Below are positions 7,745-15,357 of a stretch of DNA of 32,685 nt, in pieces (position 1 is the stretch's first letter; every line of letters starts with the position of its first letter). Source of the stretch: Acidimicrobiaceae bacterium (lineage in GTDB: Bacteria > Actinomycetota > Acidimicrobiia > Acidimicrobiales > RAAP-2). The stretch covers positions 1-32,685 of the forward strand of contig DAHUZT010000108.1 of assembly GCA_027315005.1 (NCBI GenBank), read 5' to 3'. The translations under genes were made by a program, and so were the position numbers. The notes beneath the pieces are model-generated. The model did no database searches, had not been told where the DNA came from, and saw nothing but the letters and a program-made list of their open reading frames with translations.

Positions 7745-7753
7745 AACGGGGGC

Positions 7754-7773
7754 CCCGATCCGGCCCGATCCGG
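7754..7773 (+). repeat. 10-bp tandem repeat after metF
   Basis: CCCGATCCGG occurs twice in direct succession, beginning ten bases after the metF stop codon. Confidence 0.8.
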
Positions 7774-7841
7774 GTCTGGCCCATCGAGGGTAGTCGAGCT
7801 TCATAATCGACCAGGTTGTCGTGGCGAAGAGACTCTGCCGA

Positions 7842-7847
7842 TATGCT
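7842..7847 (+). promoter_or_regulatory. Leaderless -10 box for icd (TATGCT)
   Basis: TATGCT ends seven bases before the ATG at 7855. No ribosome binding site is present, and this spacing matches other leaderless starts in the window. It supports 7855 over an in-frame upstream start at 7816. Confidence 0.55.
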
Positions 7848-7854
7848 CGCCGCC

Positions 7855-9051
7855 ATGTCCGATCTCGTCACCCAAGGGCCCGATGGCACCCTCAGCGTCA
7901 GCGACAATCCGGTCATCCCCTTCATCGAAGGCGATGGCACCGGAGTCGACATCTGGCCCGCTGCCCAGCTGGTACTCGACGCGGCGGCGGCCAAGCATGG
8001 AAGATCGGTGCACTGGAAGGAGGTCCTGGCCGGGCAGAAGGCGTTCGACGAGACGGGGAGCTGGCTTCCGGAAGAGACCGTTGAGACGTTCCGCACCCAC
8101 CTGATCGGCATCAAGGGTCCGCTCACGACTCCGGTGGGCGGCGGCATCCGTTCACTCAACGTAGCTCTTCGCCAGGTCCTCGATCTCTACGTCTGTCTTC
8201 GTCCGGTGCGCTGGTTCACTGGTGTTCCCTCGCCGGTGGTCCACCCCGAGAGGGTGGACATGGTCATCTTCCGCGAGAACACCGAGGACATCTATGCCGG
8301 ACTCGAAGCCGAGGCATACACGCCAGAAGCGGAGAAGTTGCGGTGGTTCTTGGTCGACAACATGGGTTGGAACGTGCGCGAAGGGTCGGGGATCGGCATC
8401 AAGCCCATTTCCGAGGTCGGTTCGAAGCGGCTCATCCGTGCCGCCATCAACTACGCCCTGTCCCACGGCCGACGCAGCGTCACCATGGTGCACAAGGGGA
8501 ACATTCAGAAGTTCACCGAAGGGGCATTCCGAAATTGGGGCTATCAGTTGGTCGGTGAGGAGTTCTCCGATGTGGCCGTGAGCTGGGACGACTGTGACGG
8601 TAAGCCCGGTGACCGGCTCCTCGTGAAGGACGCCATCGCCGACATCACCCTCCAGCAAGTCCTGACCAGACCAGATGAGTTCGATGTGATCGCCACGACC
8701 AATCTGAACGGCGACTACCTGTCTGATGCGCTGGCCGCCCAGGTGGGCGGGATCGGCATAGCTCCCGGTGGCAACATCAACTACGTGACAGGTCACGGCA
8801 TCTTCGAGGCGACGCACGGCACAGCGCCCAAGTATGCCGGCCAGGACAAGGTCAATCCGGGTTCTCTCCTCCTCTCCGGGGTCATGATGTACGAGCACCT
8901 GGGTTGGCACCAAGCGGCCGCCGACATCGTGTCGGCGCTCGAGTCCACCATCGCCGACAAGGTGGTGACCTACGACTTCGCACGGCTGATGGACGACGCC
9001 ACCGAAGTCAAGTGCTCGGAGTTCGCTGCTGCCATCGTCGACCGGCTGTGA
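7855..9051 (+). CDS. icd: Isocitrate dehydrogenase, NADP-dependent (E. coli-type)
   Basis: 398 residues from the ATG at 7855; it oxidises isocitrate to 2-oxoglutarate in the TCA cycle. [10 protein letters not shown] opens the fold. [12 protein letters not shown] holds the isocitrate-binding serine (S100, equivalent to the phosphorylated serine of E. coli Icd), and [11 protein letters not shown] and MVHKGN are active-site segments. The C-terminal [19 protein letters not shown], with K-Y and a downstream V, and YDFARLM, with Y and R, carry the residues that select NADP over NAD. The 3' end lies in a 16-bp repeat present three times. Confidence 0.96.
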   Translation: MSDLVTQGPDGTLSVSDNPVIPFIEGDGTGVDIWPAAQLVLDAAAAKHGRSVHWKEVLAGQKAFDETGSWLPEETVETFRTHLIGIKGPLTTPVGGGIRSLNVALRQVLDLYVCLRPVRWFTGVPSPVVHPERVDMVIFRENTEDIYAGLEAEAYTPEAEKLRWFLVDNMGWNVREGSGIGIKPISEVGSKRLIRAAINYALSHGRRSVTMVHKGNIQKFTEGAFRNWGYQLVGEEFSDVAVSWDDCDGKPGDRLLVKDAIADITLQQVLTRPDEFDVIATTNLNGDYLSDALAAQVGGIGIAPGGNINYVTGHGIFEATHGTAPKYAGQDKVNPGSLLLSGVMMYEHLGWHQAAADIVSALESTIADKVVTYDFARLMDDATEVKCSEFAAAIVDRL

Positions 9052-9086
9052 GTCCGACCGGCTGTGAGTTCGACCGGCTGTGAGCG
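9039..9086 (+). repeat. Three tandem 16-bp copies spanning the icd stop codon
   Basis: CGACCGGCTGTGAGTC at 9039-9054 is followed by a copy with one change (9055-9070) and a third copy diverging in its last two bases (9071-9086). The first copy contains the icd stop codon, and the next two repeat the sequence CTGTGAG. Confidence 0.9.
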
Positions 9087-9093
9087 GCGGCAT

Positions 9094-9099
9094 TAGCCT
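9094..9099 (+). promoter_or_regulatory. Leaderless -10 box for mdh (TAGCCT)
   Basis: TAGCCT ends seven bases before the ATG at 9107, with no ribosome binding site. It supports this start over an in-frame GTG at 9080, which lies upstream of the box. Confidence 0.55.
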
Positions 9100-9106
9100 C
9101 AGCGTC

Positions 9107-10099
9107 ATGCCAGCCACCGCACCCGTCCACGTCACCGTCACCGGAGCTGCCGGTCAGATCGGCTACTCGCTCCTGTTCCGCATCGCCTCGGGCCAGCTAC
9201 TCGGCACCGATCAGCCGATCGTGCTGCGCCTGCTGGAGATCGAGCCGGCCATGAAGGCCCTCGAGGGCGTGGTGATGGAGATCGACGACTGCGCATTCCC
9301 CCTCGTCGAGGACATCGTCTCCACCACGGACCTCGATACCGCCTTCGACGGTGCGTCGTGGGCCCTCTTGGTGGGCTCCGTGCCCCGCAGAGCGGGGATG
9401 GAGCGCGGCGATCTGCTCGCCGTCAACGGTGGGATCTTCGGACCTCAGGGCCGGGCCATTGCAGCCAATGCCGACTCGGACGTCCGTATCCTGGTGGTCG
9501 GGAACCCGTGCAACACCAACTGCCTCATCGCACGGGCGAACGCACCCGAGATCCCCCCCGATCGTTGGTTTTCGATGACCCGCCTCGACGAGAATCGGGC
9601 TAAGAGCCAACTGGCCCGCCGGGCGAAGGTCCCGGTCTCCTCGGTGTCCAAGTTGGCCGTCTGGGGAAATCACTCGGCCACCCAGTTCCCCGACTACGCC
9701 CATGCCCTCATCGACGGAAAACCGGTCACCGAGGTGCTCGACGACATGGCCTGGCTACGTGGCGACTTCTTGACGACGGTCCAAAAGCGGGGCGCTGCCA
9801 TCATCGACGCCCGCGGCCTGTCCTCGGCGGCCTCGGCCGCCAACGCCGCCGCCGATTCGGTCGTGAGCATTCGCACTGCCACCTCCGACGACGACTTCAC
9901 GTCGCTTGCCGTGGTCTCGCGCGGCGAGTACGGCGTCCCCGAGGGATTGCAGTTCGGCTTTCCGGTGCGCACCGACGGAAAGGGTGGTTGGAGCGTGGCC
10001 GAGGGGCTCTCCCACGACGACTTCGCCTCCGACCGAATCCGCATTACGACCGAGGAACTCATGGGAGAACGTTCGGAGGTGAGCGAGTTGTTGGCGTAG
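9107..10099 (+). CDS. mdh: Malate dehydrogenase (type 2, cytosolic-like)
   Basis: 330 residues. The Rossmann motif [19 protein letters not shown] starts near residue 13. The mobile loop with a substrate arginine reads [12 protein letters not shown], where most relatives have PRGPGMER. The second arginine and the aspartate lie in [13 protein letters not shown], and the catalytic histidine in [10 protein letters not shown]. It interconverts malate and oxaloacetate with NAD. The family is MDH type 2, also typical of actinobacteria. It sits 56 bases after icd but has its own -10-like box, so it may be transcribed both from upstream and independently. Confidence 0.96.
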   Translation: MPATAPVHVTVTGAAGQIGYSLLFRIASGQLLGTDQPIVLRLLEIEPAMKALEGVVMEIDDCAFPLVEDIVSTTDLDTAFDGASWALLVGSVPRRAGMERGDLLAVNGGIFGPQGRAIAANADSDVRILVVGNPCNTNCLIARANAPEIPPDRWFSMTRLDENRAKSQLARRAKVPVSSVSKLAVWGNHSATQFPDYAHALIDGKPVTEVLDDMAWLRGDFLTTVQKRGAAIIDARGLSSAASAANAAADSVVSIRTATSDDDFTSLAVVSRGEYGVPEGLQFGFPVRTDGKGGWSVAEGLSHDDFASDRIRITTEELMGERSEVSELLA

Positions 10100-10103
10100 C
10101 CGG

Positions 10104-10123
10104 ACCTTCCCCGTCCGGAAGGT
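10104..10123. terminator. Bidirectional terminator-like hairpin between mdh and the VOC gene
   Basis: ACCTTCC (10104-10110) pairs with GGAAGGT (10117-10123) around a 6-base loop. It lies between two convergent genes (mdh ends at 10099, the VOC gene at 10132), as expected for a shared terminator. Confidence 0.55.
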
Positions 10124-10131
10124 GGTCGCGT

Positions 10132-10527
10132 TCAGACCGCCGCCGGCATGTGCTGGACCAGCTCGATACGGTTCCCGAACGGGTCGTCCACGTAGACCTG
10201 TGGGTTGCCGGGGACATCCTCCACCCGGCGCACAGCATGTCCGGCCGCTTCGAGCCGCCTACCCAACCTGTCCACATCGTCGACCACCAGTGCAGGGTGG
10301 GCCTTGCGAGCCGGACGGAAGTCCTGTTCCACGCCGAGGTGGACTTTCACCGGACCCTGTTCGAACCAGCAGCCGCCCCGCACGGCGAGTTCCGGGGGTT
10401 TCGGCCTGCGGGTCAGACCGAGCACGTCTTCGTAGAAGGCCCGTGCGACCTCCTCCTCACCGGCGGGCATGGCCAGCTGGACGTGATCGATGCCGACCAC
10501 CCGCCCGGTCGGAGCCGGATCGATCAC
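10132..10527 (-). CDS. VOC-fold (glyoxalase/bleomycin-resistance) protein
   Basis: 131 residues, one VOC module pair. IDHVQLAMPAGEEEVARAFYEDVLGL opens the fold with a metal-binding histidine (segment shown begins at residue 13), an internal VHLGV histidine lies near residue 61, and NRIELVQ near the C-terminus gives the closing glutamate. These proteins use a divalent metal for isomerisation, dioxygenase or resistance reactions; the substrate cannot be read from sequence. The GTG start overlaps the stop codon of the next VOC gene upstream (GTGA), so the two are coupled and could act on the same compound. Confidence 0.8.
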   Translation of the reverse strand: MIDPAPTGRVVGIDHVQLAMPAGEEEVARAFYEDVLGLTRRPKPPELAVRGGCWFEQGPVKVHLGVEQDFRPARKAHPALVVDDVDRLGRRLEAAGHAVRRVEDVPGNPQVYVDDPFGNRIELVQHMPAAV

Positions 10528-10943
10528 GGTTCCCCCTGGTCGGTGGACAGCGACCGTTGGTCAACGCGGAGCGGGTGATCTTCAGGCACCTCCACGAGAT
10601 GGATGCGGATGCCGTCGGGGTCGTCGATCCACGCTTCGATGAGCCCCCACGGTTCGAGCGCTGGCTCCCTGGCGACCGGCACGCCACGCCGAGCCAATTC
10701 GGCGAGTGCGGACTTGAGGTCGCGGACCTGGAGCCACAGCGCCGCCCTTTTCGGATCACGGTCGACGCCCGGGGTGGCGCCCACCACTTCGATCAGCCCG
10801 TTGCCGGCGAAGAAGACGACGCCCCGGCCGGCGCCGCTCCCGAACTCGCGGGCAACGGCCAGACCGAGAGCGGAACCGTAGAACTCGAGTGACCGGTCGA
10901 GATCGGCCGGATGGAGGATGGTCCGGAGGCTCAGGACCTCCAC
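10524..10943 (-). CDS. VOC-fold (glyoxalase-like) protein, second of a pair
   Basis: 139 residues from a GTG at 10943, which is preceded by GAGGG about six bases upstream; a longer frame to 11063 has no family similarity at its N-terminus. LRTILHPADLDRSLEFYGSALGL begins the fold (positions 5-27), NGLIEVVG carries the first-module glutamate and DPDGIRIHLVEVP the second-module end. The substrate is unknown. The stop codon overlaps the start of the downstream VOC gene. It may be part of the minus-strand transcript from sdhC, although 123 bases separate it from the SCP2-like gene. Confidence 0.75.
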   Translation of the reverse strand: MEVLSLRTILHPADLDRSLEFYGSALGLAVAREFGSGAGRGVVFFAGNGLIEVVGATPGVDRDPKRAALWLQVRDLKSALAELARRGVPVAREPALEPWGLIEAWIDDPDGIRIHLVEVPEDHPLRVDQRSLSTDQGEP

Positions 10944-11066
10944 GCCGTACCCTCGATGGTCGCCGCCCTTGTCACGGGCACCAAATTGCCACGTCGGGAT
11001 CGTGGGCGCCAGGGACGTGCTCCGCGCGACCCTGGCCCCACAACTCGCGCCGACGGGAAACACCGG

Positions 11067-11492
11067 TCAGCTGCCGCTGTCATCACCCAGGCCGGTCGTG
11101 AGCCGTCGGGCCCGTTCGAGCAGCTTCTCTGCTGCGACCAGCACCGAAAGGTCTCCCCGAACACGAACCCTCCCGTCCTTCAACGCCGAAGCCGCAGACA
11201 GCGTTCCCATCGACAGGGAGATGGCGTCCTGATAGGACAGTGCGATGGTGACGTCCGGGTCCTCACCGAGCTCGGGTCCCGAGCGGGTAAGGCGTGCCGA
11301 GCCGTCTCTCACGGTCAGCAGCAGCCGGATCATGCCTTCCGGCGCACCGTGCACCTCTTCGGCCATGGAGTAGGTGCCACCCGCCGTGGCCAGTGATGCG
11401 TTCGGATCCGGCTCGGCGATGTCCATCCGGGCGAGGGCGCGGTTGAACGCCTCCACCCAGGCGTCACTCAGGACCTGGAGCACGACCACCAA
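11067..11492 (-). CDS. SCP2-like (sterol carrier protein fold) protein
   Basis: About 141 residues. The C-terminal half has the SCP2 pattern: DPDVTIALSYQDAISLSMG, then SALKDGRVRVRGD, then LLERA. These small proteins bind hydrophobic ligands; many actinobacterial copies are of unknown role. The start is uncertain: TTG at 11492 and GTGs at 11489 and 11483 are all possible and none has a ribosome binding site. The gene lies 21 bases after sdhB, so it is probably co-transcribed with succinate dehydrogenase, with no evident functional link. Confidence 0.75.
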   Translation of the reverse strand: MVVVLQVLSDAWVEAFNRALARMDIAEPDPNASLATAGGTYSMAEEVHGAPEGMIRLLLTVRDGSARLTRSGPELGEDPDVTIALSYQDAISLSMGTLSAASALKDGRVRVRGDLSVLVAAEKLLERARRLTTGLGDDSGS

Positions 11493-11513
11493 ATCGGACG
11501 GCGGTTTTCGCCG

Positions 11514-12497
11514 TCACTCGCCTGCGCCTTCCGGCGCGCCAACCGTGTGGGGATCGGTCCCTGCATCGGGGGCATCCGTGTCCTGCACCCAGTCGTCACC
11601 GTCGACCCACCGGCTGGGAGGACCAGGAATACCGTGTGCCGGATCGTCTCCCTGAACGGCTGCCGGGCCTTCCGCCGGTGAGGTGGCTGCCGCCTCGGCT
11701 GCCGACTTCTTGGAACGGTTGCGCAATTTCCGACCGAGCCAGGCCACCGGGTCGTAGGACGCGTCCACGACCCGCTCCTTCAGTGGGATGATCGCATTGT
11801 CGGTAATCTTGATGTTCTCCGGGCAGACCTCGGTGCAGCACTTTGTGATGTTGCACTTTCCCAGGCCCTGGTCCCTTCGGAGCAGTTCGCGCCGGTCGTT
11901 GACGTCCAGTGGATGCATTTCGAGCTCGGCACTGCGTGCGAAGAAGCGCGGGCCAGCAAAGGAAGTCTTGTTCTCTTCGTGGTCGCGGATGACGTGGCAC
12001 ACGTCCTGGCACAGGTAGCACTCGATGCATTTGCGGAACTCCTGGCTCCGCTCGACATCCATCTGCTGCATTCGGTACCCACCCACGGTGACCTCGTCCT
12101 CGGTCTTCTCCCTGGGCTGGAACGGGGGGATCCTCTTGGCCACCTCGTAGTTGAACGACACGTCGGTCACCAGGTCACGCAGCACGGGGAAGGCGCGCAT
12201 CGGTGCGACTGTGACGGTCTCACCGGCGGGTAGCGAGTCCATGCGGGTCATGCACATGAGGCTGGGCACCCCATTGATCTCCGCTGAGCACGAGCCGCAC
12301 TTCCCGGCCTTGCAATTCCACCGGCAGGCCAGGTCAGGTGCCTGGGTGGCCTGGATGCGGTGCACGACGTCGAGGACCACCTCACCCTCTTGGGCCGGCA
12401 GCACGTAGTCGGCGAACTCCCCACCTCCGTCGTCGCCACGCCAGACCCGCATGGTGACCTCACCGGACACTGCGGCTCGGGTCAGCTCTTCGGCCAT
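11514..12497 (-). CDS. sdhB: Succinate dehydrogenase iron-sulfur subunit
   Basis: 327 residues from an ATG at 12497 that overlaps the sdhA stop (TGATG) and follows a GAGGAGG ribosome binding site. The N-terminal ferredoxin domain binds [2Fe-2S] through C58, C62, C67, C70 and C82. The C-terminal domain has CIECYLCQDVC (C157, C160, C163, C167) and CNITKCCTEVCPEN (C215, C220, C221, C225) for the [4Fe-4S] and [3Fe-4S] clusters. It carries electrons from the SdhA flavin to the membrane haem and quinone. The protein is about 65 residues longer than usual because of an Ala/Pro/Asp-rich C-terminal tail from about residue 262. The MRVWRGD...EGEVVLDV start resembles mycobacterial Sdh1. Confidence 0.95.
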   Translation of the reverse strand: MAEELTRAAVSGEVTMRVWRGDDGGGEFADYVLPAQEGEVVLDVVHRIQATQAPDLACRWNCKAGKCGSCSAEINGVPSLMCMTRMDSLPAGETVTVAPMRAFPVLRDLVTDVSFNYEVAKRIPPFQPREKTEDEVTVGGYRMQQMDVERSQEFRKCIECYLCQDVCHVIRDHEENKTSFAGPRFFARSAELEMHPLDVNDRRELLRRDQGLGKCNITKCCTEVCPENIKITDNAIIPLKERVVDASYDPVAWLGRKLRNRSKKSAAEAAATSPAEGPAAVQGDDPAHGIPGPPSRWVDGDDWVQDTDAPDAGTDPHTVGAPEGAGE

Positions 12498-14338
12498 CAG
12501 GTCGCCTCCTCGAACAGTTGTTGGAGCTCGTCGGGCATCGCCAGGATGGGTTCCGACCCGATGGTGATCGATCGAATCGCGGGAGTTCCGCAAACCCCGC
12601 CGGAGCGGGGAGCCCCCTGCGGGATCCGCTGGACGAAGTTGACCTTGCCCATCTCCGGATCGGGCTTGGGGTAATCGTCCCGGGTGTGCCCTCCCCGGCT
12701 CTCCTTGCGGTTGATCGCCCCCTGGGCCGTGCAGCGGGACACGGTCAGCATCGAGGGCAGATCGGTCGTGAGGTTCCAGCCAGGGTTGTAGGGCCTCCCA
12801 CCGGACAGCGAGACAGCGCCCGCCCGCTCCTCCAGCCGCTCGAGTGACTCCAACGCCTCATCGAGCTCGGAACCGGTCCGGATGATCCCGACCAGGCTCT
12901 GCATGCTCTCCTGCAGTTCGCGGTGGAGTTCGTATGGGTTCTCCCCATTTTCGCGTCCGAACGGCGCCGTCGCGTCGTCGATCACCTCGGCGATCTCCTT
13001 CTGATCCAGGCTGACGTCGCCCGAGCGGCCTGAGGCGAAGTCGGCGGCGCCTATGCCGGCCCGATGACCGAACACCAAGAGGTCCGAAAGTGAGTTACCT
13101 CCCAACCGATTCGATCCGTGCATGCCGCCGGCCACCTCACCAGCTGCGAAGAGTCCGGGGGCGGTGGTCGCCGCCGATTCGGCGTCCACACGCACACCTC
13201 CCATGATGTAGTGGCAGGTCGGGCCCACCTCCATGGCTTCAGCCGTGATGTCGACGCCGGCCAGCTCCCTGAATTGGTGGTACATCGACGGCAGGCGGCG
13301 CCGGATGTCAGCCGCCGGCAGCCTCGAGGCGATGTCGAGCAGCACGCCTCCGTGCGGGCTTCCGCGCCCGGCCTTCACCTCGCTGTTGATGGAACGGGCC
13401 ACCTCATCGCGGGGCAGGAGCTCAGGCGGTCTTCGACCAGCGGTATGGTCGGAGTACCACTTGTCCGCTTCTTCTTCGGAGTCGGCGGTCTCCGCGGCGA
13501 ACATCGGTGGGATGTAGTCGAACATGAACCGCCTGCCCTCTGCGTTACGAAGCACCCCACCGTCCCCCCGGACTCCTTCGGTCACGAGGATGCCCCGGAC
13601 CGATAACGGCCACACCATCCCGGTGGGGTGGAACTGGACGCACTCCATGTCGATGAGATCGGCACCGGCCCAGAGGGCCATGGCTTGGCCGTCGCCGGTC
13701 GACTCCCACGAGTTCGACGTGTAGAGCCAGCTCTTTCCGACCCCCCCCGTAGCCATCACCACCGCCTTCGCCTTGAACACGACGAACTCACCGGTGGGTC
13801 TCCAGTAACCCACCAGACCTGAGACCACCCCATCGGAGTCGCGCAGAAGGCGGAGGGCCTTGATCTCCATGAAGACTTCGATGCCGTTGGCCACCGCCTT
13901 TTGCTGCAAGGTCCGGATGATCTCGAGGCCGGTGCGATCACCGACGTGGGCCAGGCGGGCATACCTGTGGCCACCAAAGTCGCGCTGGAGCATCAGCCCG
14001 TCCTTCGTCCGGTCGAACAGCGCTCCCCACTCCTCGAGTTCGCGAACTCGATCGGGCGCTTCCTGGGCGTGGAGCTGGGCCATCCTCCAGTTGTTCAACA
14101 TCTTGCCGCCCCGCATGGTGTCACGGAAATGAACTTTCCAGTTGTCCTCGGGGTAGACGTTCCCGAGGGCGGCCGCCACGCCTCCCTCGGCCATGACCGT
14201 GTGGGCCTTCCCGAAGAGCGACTTGCACACTAGAGCGGTCTTCAACCCCCGTGACCGGGCTTCGATCGCCGCCCTGATCCCGGCGCCTCCGGCACCGACA
14301 ACGATGACGTCGTAGTCGTGAGTTTCGTACTCGATCAT
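12497..14338 (-). CDS. sdhA: Succinate dehydrogenase flavoprotein subunit
   Basis: 613 residues from the ATG at 14338, placed eight bases after AAGGAG; a GTG at 14347 overlaps that ribosome binding site and is less likely. VIVVGAGGAGIRAAIEA binds FAD, and KAHTVMAEGGVAAAL holds the histidine that usually carries the covalent flavin. QFHPTGM, EVGPTCHYIMGGVRVD and GSNRLGGNSLSDLLVFG form the succinate site. It oxidises succinate to fumarate at the cytoplasmic side of the membrane complex. It lies between sdhC and sdhB, the C-A-B order seen in mycobacterial Sdh1. Confidence 0.97.
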   Translation of the reverse strand: MIEYETHDYDVIVVGAGGAGIRAAIEARSRGLKTALVCKSLFGKAHTVMAEGGVAAALGNVYPEDNWKVHFRDTMRGGKMLNNWRMAQLHAQEAPDRVRELEEWGALFDRTKDGLMLQRDFGGHRYARLAHVGDRTGLEIIRTLQQKAVANGIEVFMEIKALRLLRDSDGVVSGLVGYWRPTGEFVVFKAKAVVMATGGVGKSWLYTSNSWESTGDGQAMALWAGADLIDMECVQFHPTGMVWPLSVRGILVTEGVRGDGGVLRNAEGRRFMFDYIPPMFAAETADSEEEADKWYSDHTAGRRPPELLPRDEVARSINSEVKAGRGSPHGGVLLDIASRLPAADIRRRLPSMYHQFRELAGVDITAEAMEVGPTCHYIMGGVRVDAESAATTAPGLFAAGEVAGGMHGSNRLGGNSLSDLLVFGHRAGIGAADFASGRSGDVSLDQKEIAEVIDDATAPFGRENGENPYELHRELQESMQSLVGIIRTGSELDEALESLERLEERAGAVSLSGGRPYNPGWNLTTDLPSMLTVSRCTAQGAINRKESRGGHTRDDYPKPDPEMGKVNFVQRIPQGAPRSGGVCGTPAIRSITIGSEPILAMPDELQQLFEEAT

Positions 14339-14350
14339 GCCCGGCACTCC

Positions 14351-15175
14351 TTAGAAATGAAACCCGTAGTCGTGGATTGCGCCGCTCGCCACCAACCGAA
14401 CGTAGAGATCGGTGAGAGCGACGAAGACCAGGCTCATCCATGCGAACAGCATGTGATGGGTGTTCAAAGGGGTAAGGGCTTTCCAGATCCGGTGACGGAT
14501 CGGAGCTGCGGAGAATCGCTTGACACCACCTCCACAGAGATGCCGACAGGCGTGGCAGCTGAGGGAGTAGAGCCACAAGAGACAGGCGTTGACGACCAGA
14601 ACCGCGGTTCCCAAGCTGAAGCCGATTCCGACACCGGGCTGACGGAAGGCCAACACGGCGTCGATGGTGAGGATCACATTGAATACGAGACCGGCATAGA
14701 AGAAATACCGGTGGAGGTTCTGGAGGAGGAGCGGAAAGCGTGACTCGCCGGTGTAGGAGCCGTGGGCGTCGGAGACCGCACAGGCCGGCGGTGCCTGCCA
14801 GAAGGACCGGTAGTAGGCCTTTCGGTAGTAGTAGCACGTCATCCGGAATCCCAGAGGGAAGATGAGGATCAAGAGGGCGGGGGAGATGGTCCACCAGCTG
14901 ATGACCGTTCCCGGATGGCTGCCGGGGACGCAGCTCTCGGTGAGGCAGGGGGAGTAGAAGGGGGAGATCAGGTTGCGGTGCAGGGCGGCACCGGCGAAGT
15001 AGTCCTTGTTGACGAATGCGGCCCAGCTGGCGTATCCCACGAAGAGGGTCAGTACGGTCACCGTCACGAGCGGCTGGACCCAGTACCGGTCCTTCCGGAG
15101 GGTCCGTACCTCCGGACCGCCCCGAGCCCCGCCCAGCACGACCGGGGTGATTGTGGGCTGCTCCAACGTGGTCAA
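14351..15175 (-). CDS. sdhC: Succinate dehydrogenase membrane anchor, cytochrome b type (five-helix)
   Basis: 274 residues with five predicted membrane helices, at about 35-57, 94-116, 157-178, 184-212 and 240-262. Haem-ligand candidates are histidines in QNLHRYF, LSCHACRH and NTHHM. One polypeptide anchors the complex, so no sdhD is expected. It passes electrons to quinone in the cytoplasmic membrane. The TTG at 15175 is preceded by GAGGGAG. The similarity is to the actinobacterial Sdh1 anchor (mycobacterial Rv0249c type). A TAGTGT box on the minus strand at 15243-15248 is a weak promoter candidate for the sdhCAB transcript. Confidence 0.88.
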   Translation of the reverse strand: MTTLEQPTITPVVLGGARGGPEVRTLRKDRYWVQPLVTVTVLTLFVGYASWAAFVNKDYFAGAALHRNLISPFYSPCLTESCVPGSHPGTVISWWTISPALLILIFPLGFRMTCYYYRKAYYRSFWQAPPACAVSDAHGSYTGESRFPLLLQNLHRYFFYAGLVFNVILTIDAVLAFRQPGVGIGFSLGTAVLVVNACLLWLYSLSCHACRHLCGGGVKRFSAAPIRHRIWKALTPLNTHHMLFAWMSLVFVALTDLYVRLVASGAIHDYGFHF

Positions 15176-15344
15176 GTCGTCTCTCCCTCATCTGGCCTTC
15201 CGGCCGTCCACCGCCGCAGCCGGGATCGGCTCCGGCGCGCAAACACTAGAGCCCTCAGGCACTGACGGGCTCTCATTGTTCCATCCTCGGGTCCAGGTTG
15301 CGAAATGGCTCGTCGGGAGCGAACCACCGGCCCCGGGTGACGCG

Positions 15345-15350
15345 TAGGCT
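15345..15350 (+). promoter_or_regulatory. Leaderless -10 box for the MoxR gene (TAGGCT)
   Basis: TAGGCT ends seven bases before the ATG at 15358. It fixes this start rather than an in-frame ATG at 15298, which lies upstream of the box. Confidence 0.6.
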
Positions 15351-15357
15351 CGCGAGC

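Noticed and set aside
14121-15242. Long minus-strand open frame (373 residues) overlapping sdhC and the sdhA start
   Set aside because: It runs in another frame of the same strand across sdhC, is Arg/Pro/Gly/Ser-rich without domain similarity, and sdhC has clear membrane helices and a ribosome binding site.
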